Assembly: GCA_018711265.1 (NCBI GenBank)
Contig: DVIM01000050.1
Coordinates: 1 to 15,448 of the forward strand
Length of the DNA: 15,448 bases
Direction of reading: 5' to 3'
DNA from: Spyradocola merdavium
GTDB lineage: Bacteria > Bacillota > Clostridia > Christensenellales > UBA1750
Shown here: positions 5,201 through 11,294 of the stretch, one piece after another
How positions within the stretch are numbered: position 1 is the first letter of the stretch
Layout: every line of letters begins with the position of its first letter
Notes under the pieces: generated by a model
Database searches by the model: none
Seen by the model: only the letters and a program-made list of their open reading frames with translations
What the model was told of the DNA's origin: nothing
Translations under genes and position numbers: made by a program

Positions 5201-7327
5201 TCAGGGCATGAGCAGCTCGCGCACCAGGTCGTAGCGGACGGTGCCCTCGTAGTTGGCGGGCAATTCCAGCGTCACGCACACGAGGCGGGAATACTCCTCG
5301 TCGTCCACAAAGGCGATGAACCAGCCGATTTCGCGCGTCTTGTCCGAGCCGATTTCGGCGGTACCGGTCTTGCCGTAGATGGTCAGTCCATCGATGTCCG
5401 CGCGGCGGCCGGTGCCCTCCTCGACGACGCGGTGCAGCATGGGCACGATGGTGTCCAGCGCGTCCTGCGTGATGACGTCCTCCCGCCAGACGGAGGTGGG
5501 CATCTCCTCGACGACGACGTATTCCGTGCCCTCCATGCGGCGCGTGGCCTTGACCAGGCGCGGGGTCATGATGTCTCCGTCGTTGGCCAGGGAGGAGAAG
5601 ATGCAGGCCATCTGCAGGGGGGAGATGAGCAGCTCGCCCTGGCCGTGGCCCGTACCGGCCAGAAGCTGGCGGTTCTCGTAGTTGCCGCTGGACAGGTAGC
5701 TCGGCTGGGAGACGCGCAGGTCGAAATCGATGCGCTCGTCAAAGCCGATCCGCTGCAGGAACGGCTCCAGGATGTCCCACCCGGCCTGCAGCGCCACGTA
5801 GGAGAAGTAGATATTGTCCGAATAGGTGATGGCGTTGGACATGTTCACCGGGCCGGAGTAGTAGGTGGCGCGGGTGATGGCGGGATAGGGCCAGAAGCCC
5901 GGGGGCGTCCACTGGTTGCGGTAGATCTCGCCCGTGAACTCGTAGTCCTCGTCTACGATGTCGTATTCCAGGGCCATGGCGGCGATCAGGGGCTTGACCG
6001 TGGAGCCGGGGATGTAGGAACCCTGCACCGCGCGGTTGTAGAGCGGGCTGTTGGAGTCCTCCGCCACATAGGAAGCCAAGGTCACCGGGTCCGAGTTGAG
6101 GACGAAGAGATTGGGGTCAAAGTCCGGATAGCTGGACATGGCCAGCACATCCCCGGTCTTGGGATTGAGAACGACCGCAGCGCCGGCCAGATTGTCCACG
6201 GACAGGGTCGCCAGGATCTCCTCCGCGCGGACCTGCAGGTCGTAATCCAGCGTGATCTCCAGGTCCAGGCCGTCCACGGCCTCCTTGCGGGCGACGGTGG
6301 AGAGCCACTGGCCGTCGCTGGCGTAGATGTCCAGGGAGTAGCCCTTTGTGCCGCAGAGCGTGTCCTCGTAGGCGGCCTCCAGGCCCGTGCGGCCTACATA
6401 GGAGGAGATGTCGTACCGCTCGGAGTCCAGGGTGTTCATCTCGTCCGCGGTGATGGCCGAGGTGTAGCCCATGGCGTGGGAGAAGAAGGAGCCGTTGGGA
6501 TAGTAGCGGATCGGCGTCATGGAGGTGCGGTTGACCCCGACGCCCGGCAGCGTGGTCAGCGCGCTCTCCGTCGCCTCGGAGATGCCGCCCGGCGGATAGG
6601 ACTTGACGACCGCGGAGTCGTATTTCTGCGCGGTCTCGGAGTGGATGACCTCTTCCACGTCCGCGGCGTCCATGCCCAGGACCGAGGCCAGGGCCGCGAT
6701 GGTGTAGGCCTCGTCCTCGATGAGGGAGGGCTGCACGTAGACGCTCTCGGCGTAGGCGTTGACGGCGTAGGCGTTGTGCGCGCTGTCCAGGATCTCGCCG
6801 CGATCGGCCTCCAGCGTGCGCAGGCGCACGACGTTGGAGGAGGTCAGCCCCTCAAAGATCATGGCCGGCGTCCAGTTGAGGACAAAGGCCCCCGTCTCTT
6901 CCGAGTAGTCCAGAACGAAGGAAACGTCCTGCGCAAAGGTGCCCAGGATCGGGCTGTCGTAGAGGAGGGTTGCCTCCTGCGTGTAGCGCTGGCCCGCGTC
7001 CATGGTGAGCGAGCCGTATTCCACGGAGAGCTTCGTCAGCTCGATGGCGCTGAAGATGTTCTCGTACCGCTCGGAGAAGTCCACCAGCGTCACGGCCTCC
7101 TGCGTCCCGGGCGCGAGCATCGCATAGCAGCTGCCAAAGTCGTTGGCGTTGAGCAGCGCGATGAATTCGTCCAAAAATGGGCGCGGGTCCTCCGTGGGTT
7201 CGCTCGTCTCCTGGGCGGCCGCGGCGACGGCCTGCAGGTCGATCTCGCGCGTGCTGGTGCCGCAGCCGGCCAGCAGGCACAGGGAAAGGAGAAGAAGGAG
7301 AAATTTCGTTGTGCGGTTTCTTTTCAT
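5201..7327 (-). CDS. Class B penicillin-binding lipoprotein with MecA_N domain
   Basis: A 708-residue cell-wall DD-transpeptidase that cross-links peptidoglycan on the outer membrane face. The N-terminal signal ends in LLAGC, so Cys22 is probably lipidated. Residues about 46-155 form an NTF2-like MecA_N domain. The PBP dimerisation region follows (about 165-345, beginning with RGEILD at 176). The transpeptidase domain is about 375-700 and contains all three catalytic motifs: STVK (Ser442 nucleophile, Lys445), SDN (503-505) and KTGT (653-656). This architecture is that of PBP2a/PBP3-type low-affinity enzymes, not of FtsI or the elongation PBP2, but drug affinity cannot be inferred from motifs. 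GAGGGG precedes the ATG. No ftsW/rodA or bla regulator genes are adjacent. Confidence 0.92.
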   Translation of the reverse strand: MKRNRTTKFLLLLLSLCLLAGCGTSTREIDLQAVAAAAQETSEPTEDPRPFLDEFIALLNANDFGSCYAMLAPGTQEAVTLVDFSERYENIFSAIELTKLSVEYGSLTMDAGQRYTQEATLLYDSPILGTFAQDVSFVLDYSEETGAFVLNWTPAMIFEGLTSSNVVRLRTLEADRGEILDSAHNAYAVNAYAESVYVQPSLIEDEAYTIAALASVLGMDAADVEEVIHSETAQKYDSAVVKSYPPGGISEATESALTTLPGVGVNRTSMTPIRYYPNGSFFSHAMGYTSAITADEMNTLDSERYDISSYVGRTGLEAAYEDTLCGTKGYSLDIYASDGQWLSTVARKEAVDGLDLEITLDYDLQVRAEEILATLSVDNLAGAAVVLNPKTGDVLAMSSYPDFDPNLFVLNSDPVTLASYVAEDSNSPLYNRAVQGSYIPGSTVKPLIAAMALEYDIVDEDYEFTGEIYRNQWTPPGFWPYPAITRATYYSGPVNMSNAITYSDNIYFSYVALQAGWDILEPFLQRIGFDERIDFDLRVSQPSYLSSGNYENRQLLAGTGHGQGELLISPLQMACIFSSLANDGDIMTPRLVKATRRMEGTEYVVVEEMPTSVWREDVITQDALDTIVPMLHRVVEEGTGRRADIDGLTIYGKTGTAEIGSDKTREIGWFIAFVDDEEYSRLVCVTLELPANYEGTVRYDLVRELLMP

Positions 7328-7369
7328 GCGTATCCCCTCAAGTCGTCACAAAACGTGGGCATATGGTCT

Positions 7370-7398
7370 ATTATGACGGAAAACGCCCTCTCTGTAAA
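7370..7398 (-). promoter_or_regulatory. SigA-type promoter of the PBP gene
   Basis: On the minus strand TTTACA and CATAAT, each five of six consensus bases, are separated by 17 bases. The predicted start of transcription is about 36 bases before the ATG. It is divergent from the yabE promoter about 120 bases away. Confidence 0.7.
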
Positions 7399-7519
7399 GA
7401 AAGAATTTGCGGGGATTTTGTTCCCGGGCGCGGTGCGCCGTCCCGGCGGCGCGGCACGTAAAAAAGTTGCAAAAAATCCCGTTTTCTGTGGAAAAACTGC
7501 CTTTTTTGCGCGCGGGAAT

Positions 7520-7548
7520 TTGACAGGCAACCGCAAATCCCTTACAAT
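7520..7548 (+). promoter_or_regulatory. SigA-type promoter of yabE-rsmA
   Basis: A perfect TTGACA and TACAAT (five of six) are separated by 17 bases. Transcription should begin near 7555, so the in-frame ATG at 7549 cannot be the start. The early leader contains GGGG-AGAA-CCCC (7558-7569) flanked by GGCC on both sides (7551-7554 and 7570-7573), a small hairpin before the ribosome binding site. Confidence 0.78.
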
Positions 7549-7599
7549 ATGGCCGGAGGGGAGAACCCCGGCCACCCAAATCGAAAGCGAGGCAATGCA

Positions 7600-8949
7600 A
7601 TGAACAATCTCGGTACGGGGAAGGGAGATCCTTCCCGCCGAAGGCAGCGCCCGAAGGGCCAACGGCCCACGGGCTTGGAAATTTGGAATGGGTTTGCGCG
7701 CGGCCTGGACGCCGTCGCCCACGCCCTGACCTGGTTTTTCCGGAAGGCGGCCGCCTTCCTCGTGCGCGCGGCGCACCTGGGCGCGGCGCTGAGCGTCCAC
7801 GGCCTGAGCGTCGTGCGCGGCCTTGCGCCCACGGTGCGCGCGCTCTGCCTGGCGCTGGCGTTCGTGCTGGCGCTGGGCGCGGCGCTGAGCGCCGCGCCGG
7901 TTGCGCGGCTGCTGAACACCCAGACCGTGTCGCTCGTCGAGGACGGCATCGCGGCGCAGATCCGCACGCAGTCGCGCACGGTCGCGGACGTGCTGACCGA
8001 GTACGACATCGCCCTGGGCGAGGGGGACGTGGTCTATCCCGCCCTGTCGACGGAGATCGACGGCGGGGATGAGATCCAGATCCGCCGCGCGCTGGAGGTG
8101 AGCGTCAGCGCCGACGGGCAGACGCACACCGTGTCGCTCCTCAACGGCACCGTGGGCAAGGCGCTCTACCTGGCCGGCGTCTCGATCGATCCGGACGACA
8201 TCGTCTACCCGGCCCTGACCGAGACCGTTTCCTCGGGAATGGACATCACGGTCAACCGCGTGACCATCACCGAGGAGGTCGAGCAGCAGCGCATTCCCTA
8301 CCACATCACCTACCAGGACAGCGCGGACCTCTACATCGGGGAGGAGGAGATGGTCCGCCAGGGCACCGAGGGCGTAAAGGAGGTCACCTACCGCGTGGTG
8401 ACGGTCGACGGCGAGGAGACCGAGCGCACGGCCGTCTCCGAGGAGGTCGTCGAGCCCGCGTACAACCGCATCATCGCCCAGGGCACGCAGCCCACGCCCA
8501 CGCCGCGCCCGACCGCCACCCCGCGGCCGACCGCAACCCCCGCGCGCACCTCGTCCCCGAGCCGCACGGCGACGCCCCGGCCCACCGCAACGCCCCGGCC
8601 CGCCAACACCCCGGACCCGGACGAGACCGAGACCGAGGCCGTGACCGACAACACCATCACCGTCAACGGCGAGACCTATACCTACAGCCGCACGCTCAGC
8701 GTCATGATCACGGCCTATACGCACACGGGCCGCAAGACCTCCACGGGCGTCTGGCCGGAGGTGGGCACCGTCGCCGTCGACCCGGACGTCATCCCCTACG
8801 GCACGCGGCTCTACATCCCCGGCTACGGCTTTGGCGTGGCGCAGGACACGGGCGTGTCCGGCAACCACATCGACGTCTTCTTTGACACCGAGGCCGAGTG
8901 CATCTCCTACGGCCGCAAGCGCGACCGCACCATCTACATACTGGAGTGA
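7600..8949 (+). CDS. yabE: YabE-like cell-wall protein: DUF348 x2, G5 and 3D domains
   Basis: A 449-residue protein with a basic N-terminus and a membrane segment near 80-98. Two ubiquitin-like DUF348 repeats follow (about 108-165 and 166-218, each containing a D-x-VYPAL motif), then a G5 domain (about 219-292). A TP-rich linker (299-338) leads to a C-terminal 3D domain (about 365-449). The three aspartates that name the 3D domain are present: Asp394 (AVDP), Asp416 (AQDTG) and Asp425 (IDVFF). This is the layout of Bacillus YabE and other Rpf/MltA-like wall hydrolases, which probably cleave peptidoglycan glycan strands. The start at 7600 has GAGG seven bases upstream. rsmA begins 8 bases after the stop, the same order as around Bacillus yabE-ksgA, but rnmV, normally between them, is absent. 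Confidence 0.87.
   Translation: MNNLGTGKGDPSRRRQRPKGQRPTGLEIWNGFARGLDAVAHALTWFFRKAAAFLVRAAHLGAALSVHGLSVVRGLAPTVRALCLALAFVLALGAALSAAPVARLLNTQTVSLVEDGIAAQIRTQSRTVADVLTEYDIALGEGDVVYPALSTEIDGGDEIQIRRALEVSVSADGQTHTVSLLNGTVGKALYLAGVSIDPDDIVYPALTETVSSGMDITVNRVTITEEVEQQRIPYHITYQDSADLYIGEEEMVRQGTEGVKEVTYRVVTVDGEETERTAVSEEVVEPAYNRIIAQGTQPTPTPRPTATPRPTATPARTSSPSRTATPRPTATPRPANTPDPDETETEAVTDNTITVNGETYTYSRTLSVMITAYTHTGRKTSTGVWPEVGTVAVDPDVIPYGTRLYIPGYGFGVAQDTGVSGNHIDVFFDTEAECISYGRKRDRTIYILE
8494..8613 (+). repeat. In-frame Thr/Pro/Arg repeat linker in yabE
   Basis: The coding sequence repeats units such as TPRPTA several times over about 40 codons (residues 299-338), between the G5 and 3D domains. Such low-complexity stretches serve as flexible spacers through the cell wall. 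They can also change length by replication slippage. Confidence 0.75.
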
Positions 8950-8957
8950 CGAGTTCC

Positions 8958-9818
8958 ATGACAACCGGCGAAATCCTGACCCTTCTTCGGGCGCGCGGCT
9001 TTCGGTTCGCGCACGCGCTCGGGCAGAACTTCCTTGCGGACGACGAGGTCCTTGCGCGCATCGCGGACAGCGCGCAGGCGGACGGCGCGTGCGTGCTGGA
9101 GATCGGCGCGGGCGCCGGGTGCCTGACCGTTCCCCTGGCCAGCCGCGCAAAGAAGGTCCTGGCCGTCGAGATCGACGAGCGGCTCATCCCCGTGCTGGAG
9201 ACGGCGCTCCAGGGGCGAAAGAACGTCCGCATCGTCCAGGGCGACGCGCTCAAGGTCGACCTTGCGGCGCTGGCGCAGGAGACGTTCGAGGACGAGGACT
9301 TCCTCGTGGCGGCGAACCTGCCCTATTCCATCACGACCCCCGTGCTCTTCCGCCTGCTCGAGAGCCGGCTGCCCATCCAGCGCATGTGCGTCATGCTGCA
9401 GAAGGAGGCCGTGGACCGCGTCGTCGCGCAGCCCGGGGAGAAGGCGTACGGCCCCCTGGCCATCTACTGCGCCTACCGCGCGGAGGTGGAGCGCCTCTTC
9501 CGCGTGCCGCCGCACTGCTTTGTGCCCCAGCCGCACGTGGACTCCGAGGTGATCGAGCTGCGCATGCGCCCCCGGCCCGACCCGGCGCAGGAGCAGGCCT
9601 TCCTGCGGCTGGTCAAAAACGCCTTCCGCATGCGCAGAAAGACGCTGCTCAACAACCTCCTGCAGTGCGGAATGGGCAAGGAACAGGCGCAAAAGACCCT
9701 GGAGGCGGCCGGGCTTGCCCCGAGCGTGCGCGCCGAGGCGCTCTCCCTCGCGGATTTTGTGCGCCTGTATGGAATTCTTTGCGAGCCAGATGTTGCAAAT
9801 GGGAAATTTGTGGTATAA
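8958..9818 (+). CDS. rsmA: 16S rRNA (adenine1518/1519-N6)-dimethyltransferase
   Basis: A 286-residue RsmA/KsgA enzyme that dimethylates two adjacent adenines near the 3' end of 16S rRNA during small-subunit assembly, using S-adenosylmethionine. GQNFLADDEVL (22-32) is the conserved N-terminal motif. VLEIGAGAGCLT (46-57) is the AdoMet-binding loop, VEID (70-73) binds the ribose, and NLPY (120-123) is the catalytic motif. The C-terminal helical domain is complete. I chose ATG 8958 because it lies 8 bases after the yabE stop with GGAG nearby; an in-frame ATG at 8898 would overlap yabE by 52 bases. The last codons (VV-stop) run through the promoter of the rubrerythrin gene. Confidence 0.95.
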   Translation: MTTGEILTLLRARGFRFAHALGQNFLADDEVLARIADSAQADGACVLEIGAGAGCLTVPLASRAKKVLAVEIDERLIPVLETALQGRKNVRIVQGDALKVDLAALAQETFEDEDFLVAANLPYSITTPVLFRLLESRLPIQRMCVMLQKEAVDRVVAQPGEKAYGPLAIYCAYRAEVERLFRVPPHCFVPQPHVDSEVIELRMRPRPDPAQEQAFLRLVKNAFRMRRKTLLNNLLQCGMGKEQAQKTLEAAGLAPSVRAEALSLADFVRLYGILCEPDVANGKFVV

Positions 9819-9819
9819 T
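9793..9819 (+). promoter_or_regulatory. Promoter of rubrerythrin, overlapping the rsmA stop codon
   Basis: A perfect TATAAT (9814-9819) with TG one base upstream (TGTGGTATAAT) is a strong extended -10 element. The best -35 match is TTGCAA at 9793, 15 bases away, so the extended -10 probably dominates. The TAA stop of rsmA (9816-9818) lies within the -10 box. The same 11-base string occurs in the CapA-like promoter. Confidence 0.7.
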
Positions 9820-9864
9820 GAAAAGCAGATAGATTCAATCCGCATCGAAAAGGAGGAGACGAAC

Positions 9865-10407
9865 ATGGAAAATCTCAAGGGTACCCGCACGGAGGCCAAC
9901 CTGCTCGTCGCGTTCGCCGGCGAATCCCAGGCCCGCAACAAGTACACCTACTACGCTTCCGCAGCCCGCAAGGAGGGCTATGTCCAGATCGCCAAGTTCT
10001 TCGAGGAGACCGCCGGCAACGAGAAGGAGCACGCCAAGATCTGGTTTAAGCTCCTGCACGACGGCGCCGTGCCCGGAACGGCCGAGAACCTCAAGGACGC
10101 CGCCGCCGGCGAGCGCTATGAGTGGACCGAGATGTACGCCGAGTTCGCCAAGGTCGCCCGCGAGGAGGGCTTCACCCGCATCGCCTACCTGTTCGAGGCG
10201 GTCGGCAAGATCGAAAAGGAGCACGAGGAGCGCTACAACAAGCTGCTCAAGAACCTGGAGGAGGGCAAGGTCTTTGCCCGCGACGGCGAGTACATGTGGA
10301 TCTGCTCCAACTGCGGCCACATCCACTTCGGCAAGGAAGCGCCCCAGGTCTGCCCGGTCTGCGCGCATCCCCAGGCCTACTTCGAGCTCCGCGCCGAAAA
10401 CTACTGA
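9865..10407 (+). CDS. rbr: Rubrerythrin
   Basis: A cytoplasmic 180-residue non-haem iron protein that reduces hydrogen peroxide in anaerobes. The N-terminal ferritin-like four-helix domain carries diiron ligands: Glu20 (GES), ENxH-like Glu53/His56, and the paired Glu residues in TEMYAEF (about 89-93) and EKEHEE (about 116-121). The C-terminal rubredoxin domain has CSNC (147-150) and CPVC (163-166) for one iron. The size matches classic rubrerythrin, not the longer reverse or nigerythrin forms. AAGGAGGAG precedes the ATG at ideal spacing, so expression is probably high. It is transcribed alone, between its own promoter and a strong terminator. It supports an anaerobic lifestyle. Confidence 0.96.
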   Translation: MENLKGTRTEANLLVAFAGESQARNKYTYYASAARKEGYVQIAKFFEETAGNEKEHAKIWFKLLHDGAVPGTAENLKDAAAGERYEWTEMYAEFAKVAREEGFTRIAYLFEAVGKIEKEHEERYNKLLKNLEEGKVFARDGEYMWICSNCGHIHFGKEAPQVCPVCAHPQAYFELRAENY

Positions 10408-10424
10408 TTTCCCCCGCAAAGCGA

Positions 10425-10468
10425 GCGGGCGGTTTCCGGATTTTCCCGGAAATCGCCCGCCTTTTTTT
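10425..10468 (+). terminator. Strong rho-independent terminator after rubrerythrin
   Basis: GCGGGCGGTTTCCGG (10425-10439) pairs over 15 bp with CCGGAAATCGCCCGC (10446-10460), with one G-U pair and a 6-base loop. Seven T residues follow. On the minus strand the hairpin has no following T run, so it is unlikely to stop the convergent membrane-protein transcript efficiently. Confidence 0.93.
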
Positions 10469-10503
10469 GTATGACGAATTGGGGAAGGCGCGTAAAAGGA
10501 CCG

Positions 10504-10935
10504 TCACTCGTCGCCCTGCGCCCTCTCGCGCCGGAGCTGCCAAAGAAGGACTGCGCCCAGGTAGAGGAAGAAGAGCGCCAGCCCCAGCGGCAGCGCGGCC
10601 TCCGTCAGCTGCCCGGCGCGCGCGATCGCCTCCCCGGCCGCCAGCCGCATCGCCGCGACCGCGGCCAGGACCGCCCCATCCGCCAGGAAAAAGAGCGCCG
10701 CCCCCAGCGGATGCCGCTCCCTGCGGCTGAGGTACGCCCCGCGCCGCACCGAGGCCGTGAAAAAGTACAGCGAGGGCGGGAGGAGCAGCGCCACGGCCTG
10801 CAGCAGCGGCGGCGCCCAGGGGTGAAACGTGTTCACCAGCCCGTTGGCCAGGATGAGCGCCAGCGTCAGCAGCAGCGCCCGAAACGCAATGCGGTAGCGG
10901 ATGGTCAGCTGGTATTCGTCGTAGTGCCGTTCCAT
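10504..10935 (-). CDS. Uncharacterised four-helix membrane protein
   Basis: A 143-residue integral membrane protein that I cannot assign to a named family. Hydrophobic segments lie at about 17-35, 43-60, 78-98 and 112-133. A charged N-terminus (MERHYDEYQLTIRYR) and the Arg-rich loop RRGAYLSRRERHP between helices 2 and 3 suggest cytoplasmic faces. It starts 3 bases after the stop of the Xre-type regulator, with GGAGG inside the end of that gene, so the pair is translationally coupled. Small multi-helix membrane proteins paired with a 65-70-residue HTH protein are common in Firmicutes, and their role is largely unknown. The regulator may control this unit. Confidence 0.75.
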   Translation of the reverse strand: MERHYDEYQLTIRYRIAFRALLLTLALILANGLVNTFHPWAPPLLQAVALLLPPSLYFFTASVRRGAYLSRRERHPLGAALFFLADGAVLAAVAAMRLAAGEAIARAGQLTEAALPLGLALFFLYLGAVLLWQLRRERAQGDE

Positions 10936-10938
10936 GCG

Positions 10939-11139
10939 TCAATCCTCCTCCCAAAAGAGTTCGTCCAACGTCTTGCCGAGCGCGCGGCAGATCGCCCGGC
11001 ACAGGCGGATCGTCGGGTTGTATTCGCCCGATTCCACGGCGTGGATCGTCTGCCGCGTCACGCCGACGGCCTCAGCCAGGGCCTGCTGCGTCAGGCCCTT
11101 TTCCCGCCGGGCGTCGCGCAGGCGCAGGTTCTTTCCCAT
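10939..11139 (-). CDS. Xre-type helix-turn-helix regulator, minimal
   Basis: A 66-residue protein consisting almost only of a Cro/C1-type DNA-binding domain. LRDARREKGLTQQALAEAVGVTRQTIHAVESGEYNP is the typical five-helix core, with LTQQALAEAVGV as the turn region. The C-terminal LGKTLDELFWEED matches the YozG/HTH_3 group of short regulators. GGAGG lies upstream of the ATG at 11139. It is the first gene of a two-gene unit with the membrane protein. Small regulators of this type commonly bind their own promoter, but I see no clear operator repeat at the -10/-35 region. The target genes are unknown. Confidence 0.9.
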   Translation of the reverse strand: MGKNLRLRDARREKGLTQQALAEAVGVTRQTIHAVESGEYNPTIRLCRAICRALGKTLDELFWEED

Positions 11140-11162
11140 CGCTTCTCGCCTCCGATGCGCTT

Positions 11163-11191
11163 AGCATAGCACAGCCCCGCAAGAATGTCAA
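11163..11191 (-). promoter_or_regulatory. SigA-type promoter of the Xre regulator and membrane protein unit
   Basis: On the minus strand a perfect TTGACA and TATGCT are separated by 17 bases, with TG one base before the -10. An A/T-rich stretch immediately upstream of the -35 could act as an UP-like element. Transcription starts about 20 bases before the ATG. Confidence 0.72.
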
Positions 11192-11214
11192 ATATATTTT
11201 ACGTCAGGGGCGAG

Positions 11215-11260
11215 AAAAAGCGCCGCAGGGAAGGGGGAGAACCCCTTTCCCCGCGGCGCT
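11215..11260 (-). terminator. Rho-independent terminator of the groES-groEL operon
   Basis: AGCGCCGC (11219-11226) and GCGGCGCT (11253-11260) form the base of a long GC-rich stem. The stem continues through GGGAA/GGGG against CCCC/TTTCCC and ends in a short loop. On the minus strand the hairpin is followed by five T residues. It lies about 35 bases after the groEL stop. Confidence 0.88.
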
Positions 11261-11294
11261 GGGGAGATTTCTCTTGCGGCGCCCGAGCGCGGGA

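Noticed and set aside
7434..7451. GC hairpin GCGCCG-TCCCGG-CGGCGC in the PBP/yabE spacer
   Set aside because: A six-base stem in very GC-rich sequence is expected by chance, and it lies between the two promoters, outside both transcripts.
7487..7495. DnaA-box-like TTTTCCACA on the minus strand in the PBP/yabE spacer
   Set aside because: A single near match (eight of nine) in an A/T-rich stretch. There is no cluster of boxes and no dnaA, dnaN or other origin gene nearby, so it is not evidence of an origin.
5072..7603. Very long open frame antisense to the PBP gene (over 800 codons)
   Set aside because: It mirrors the PBP gene. Its predicted protein is rich in Arg, Gly, Val, His and Asp without any domain, as expected from antisense frames in GC-rich coding DNA. 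The PBP frame has all family motifs.
7324..9150. 608-codon minus-strand frame across yabE and rsmA
   Set aside because: It runs through the divergent promoter region and has antisense-type composition with no domain.
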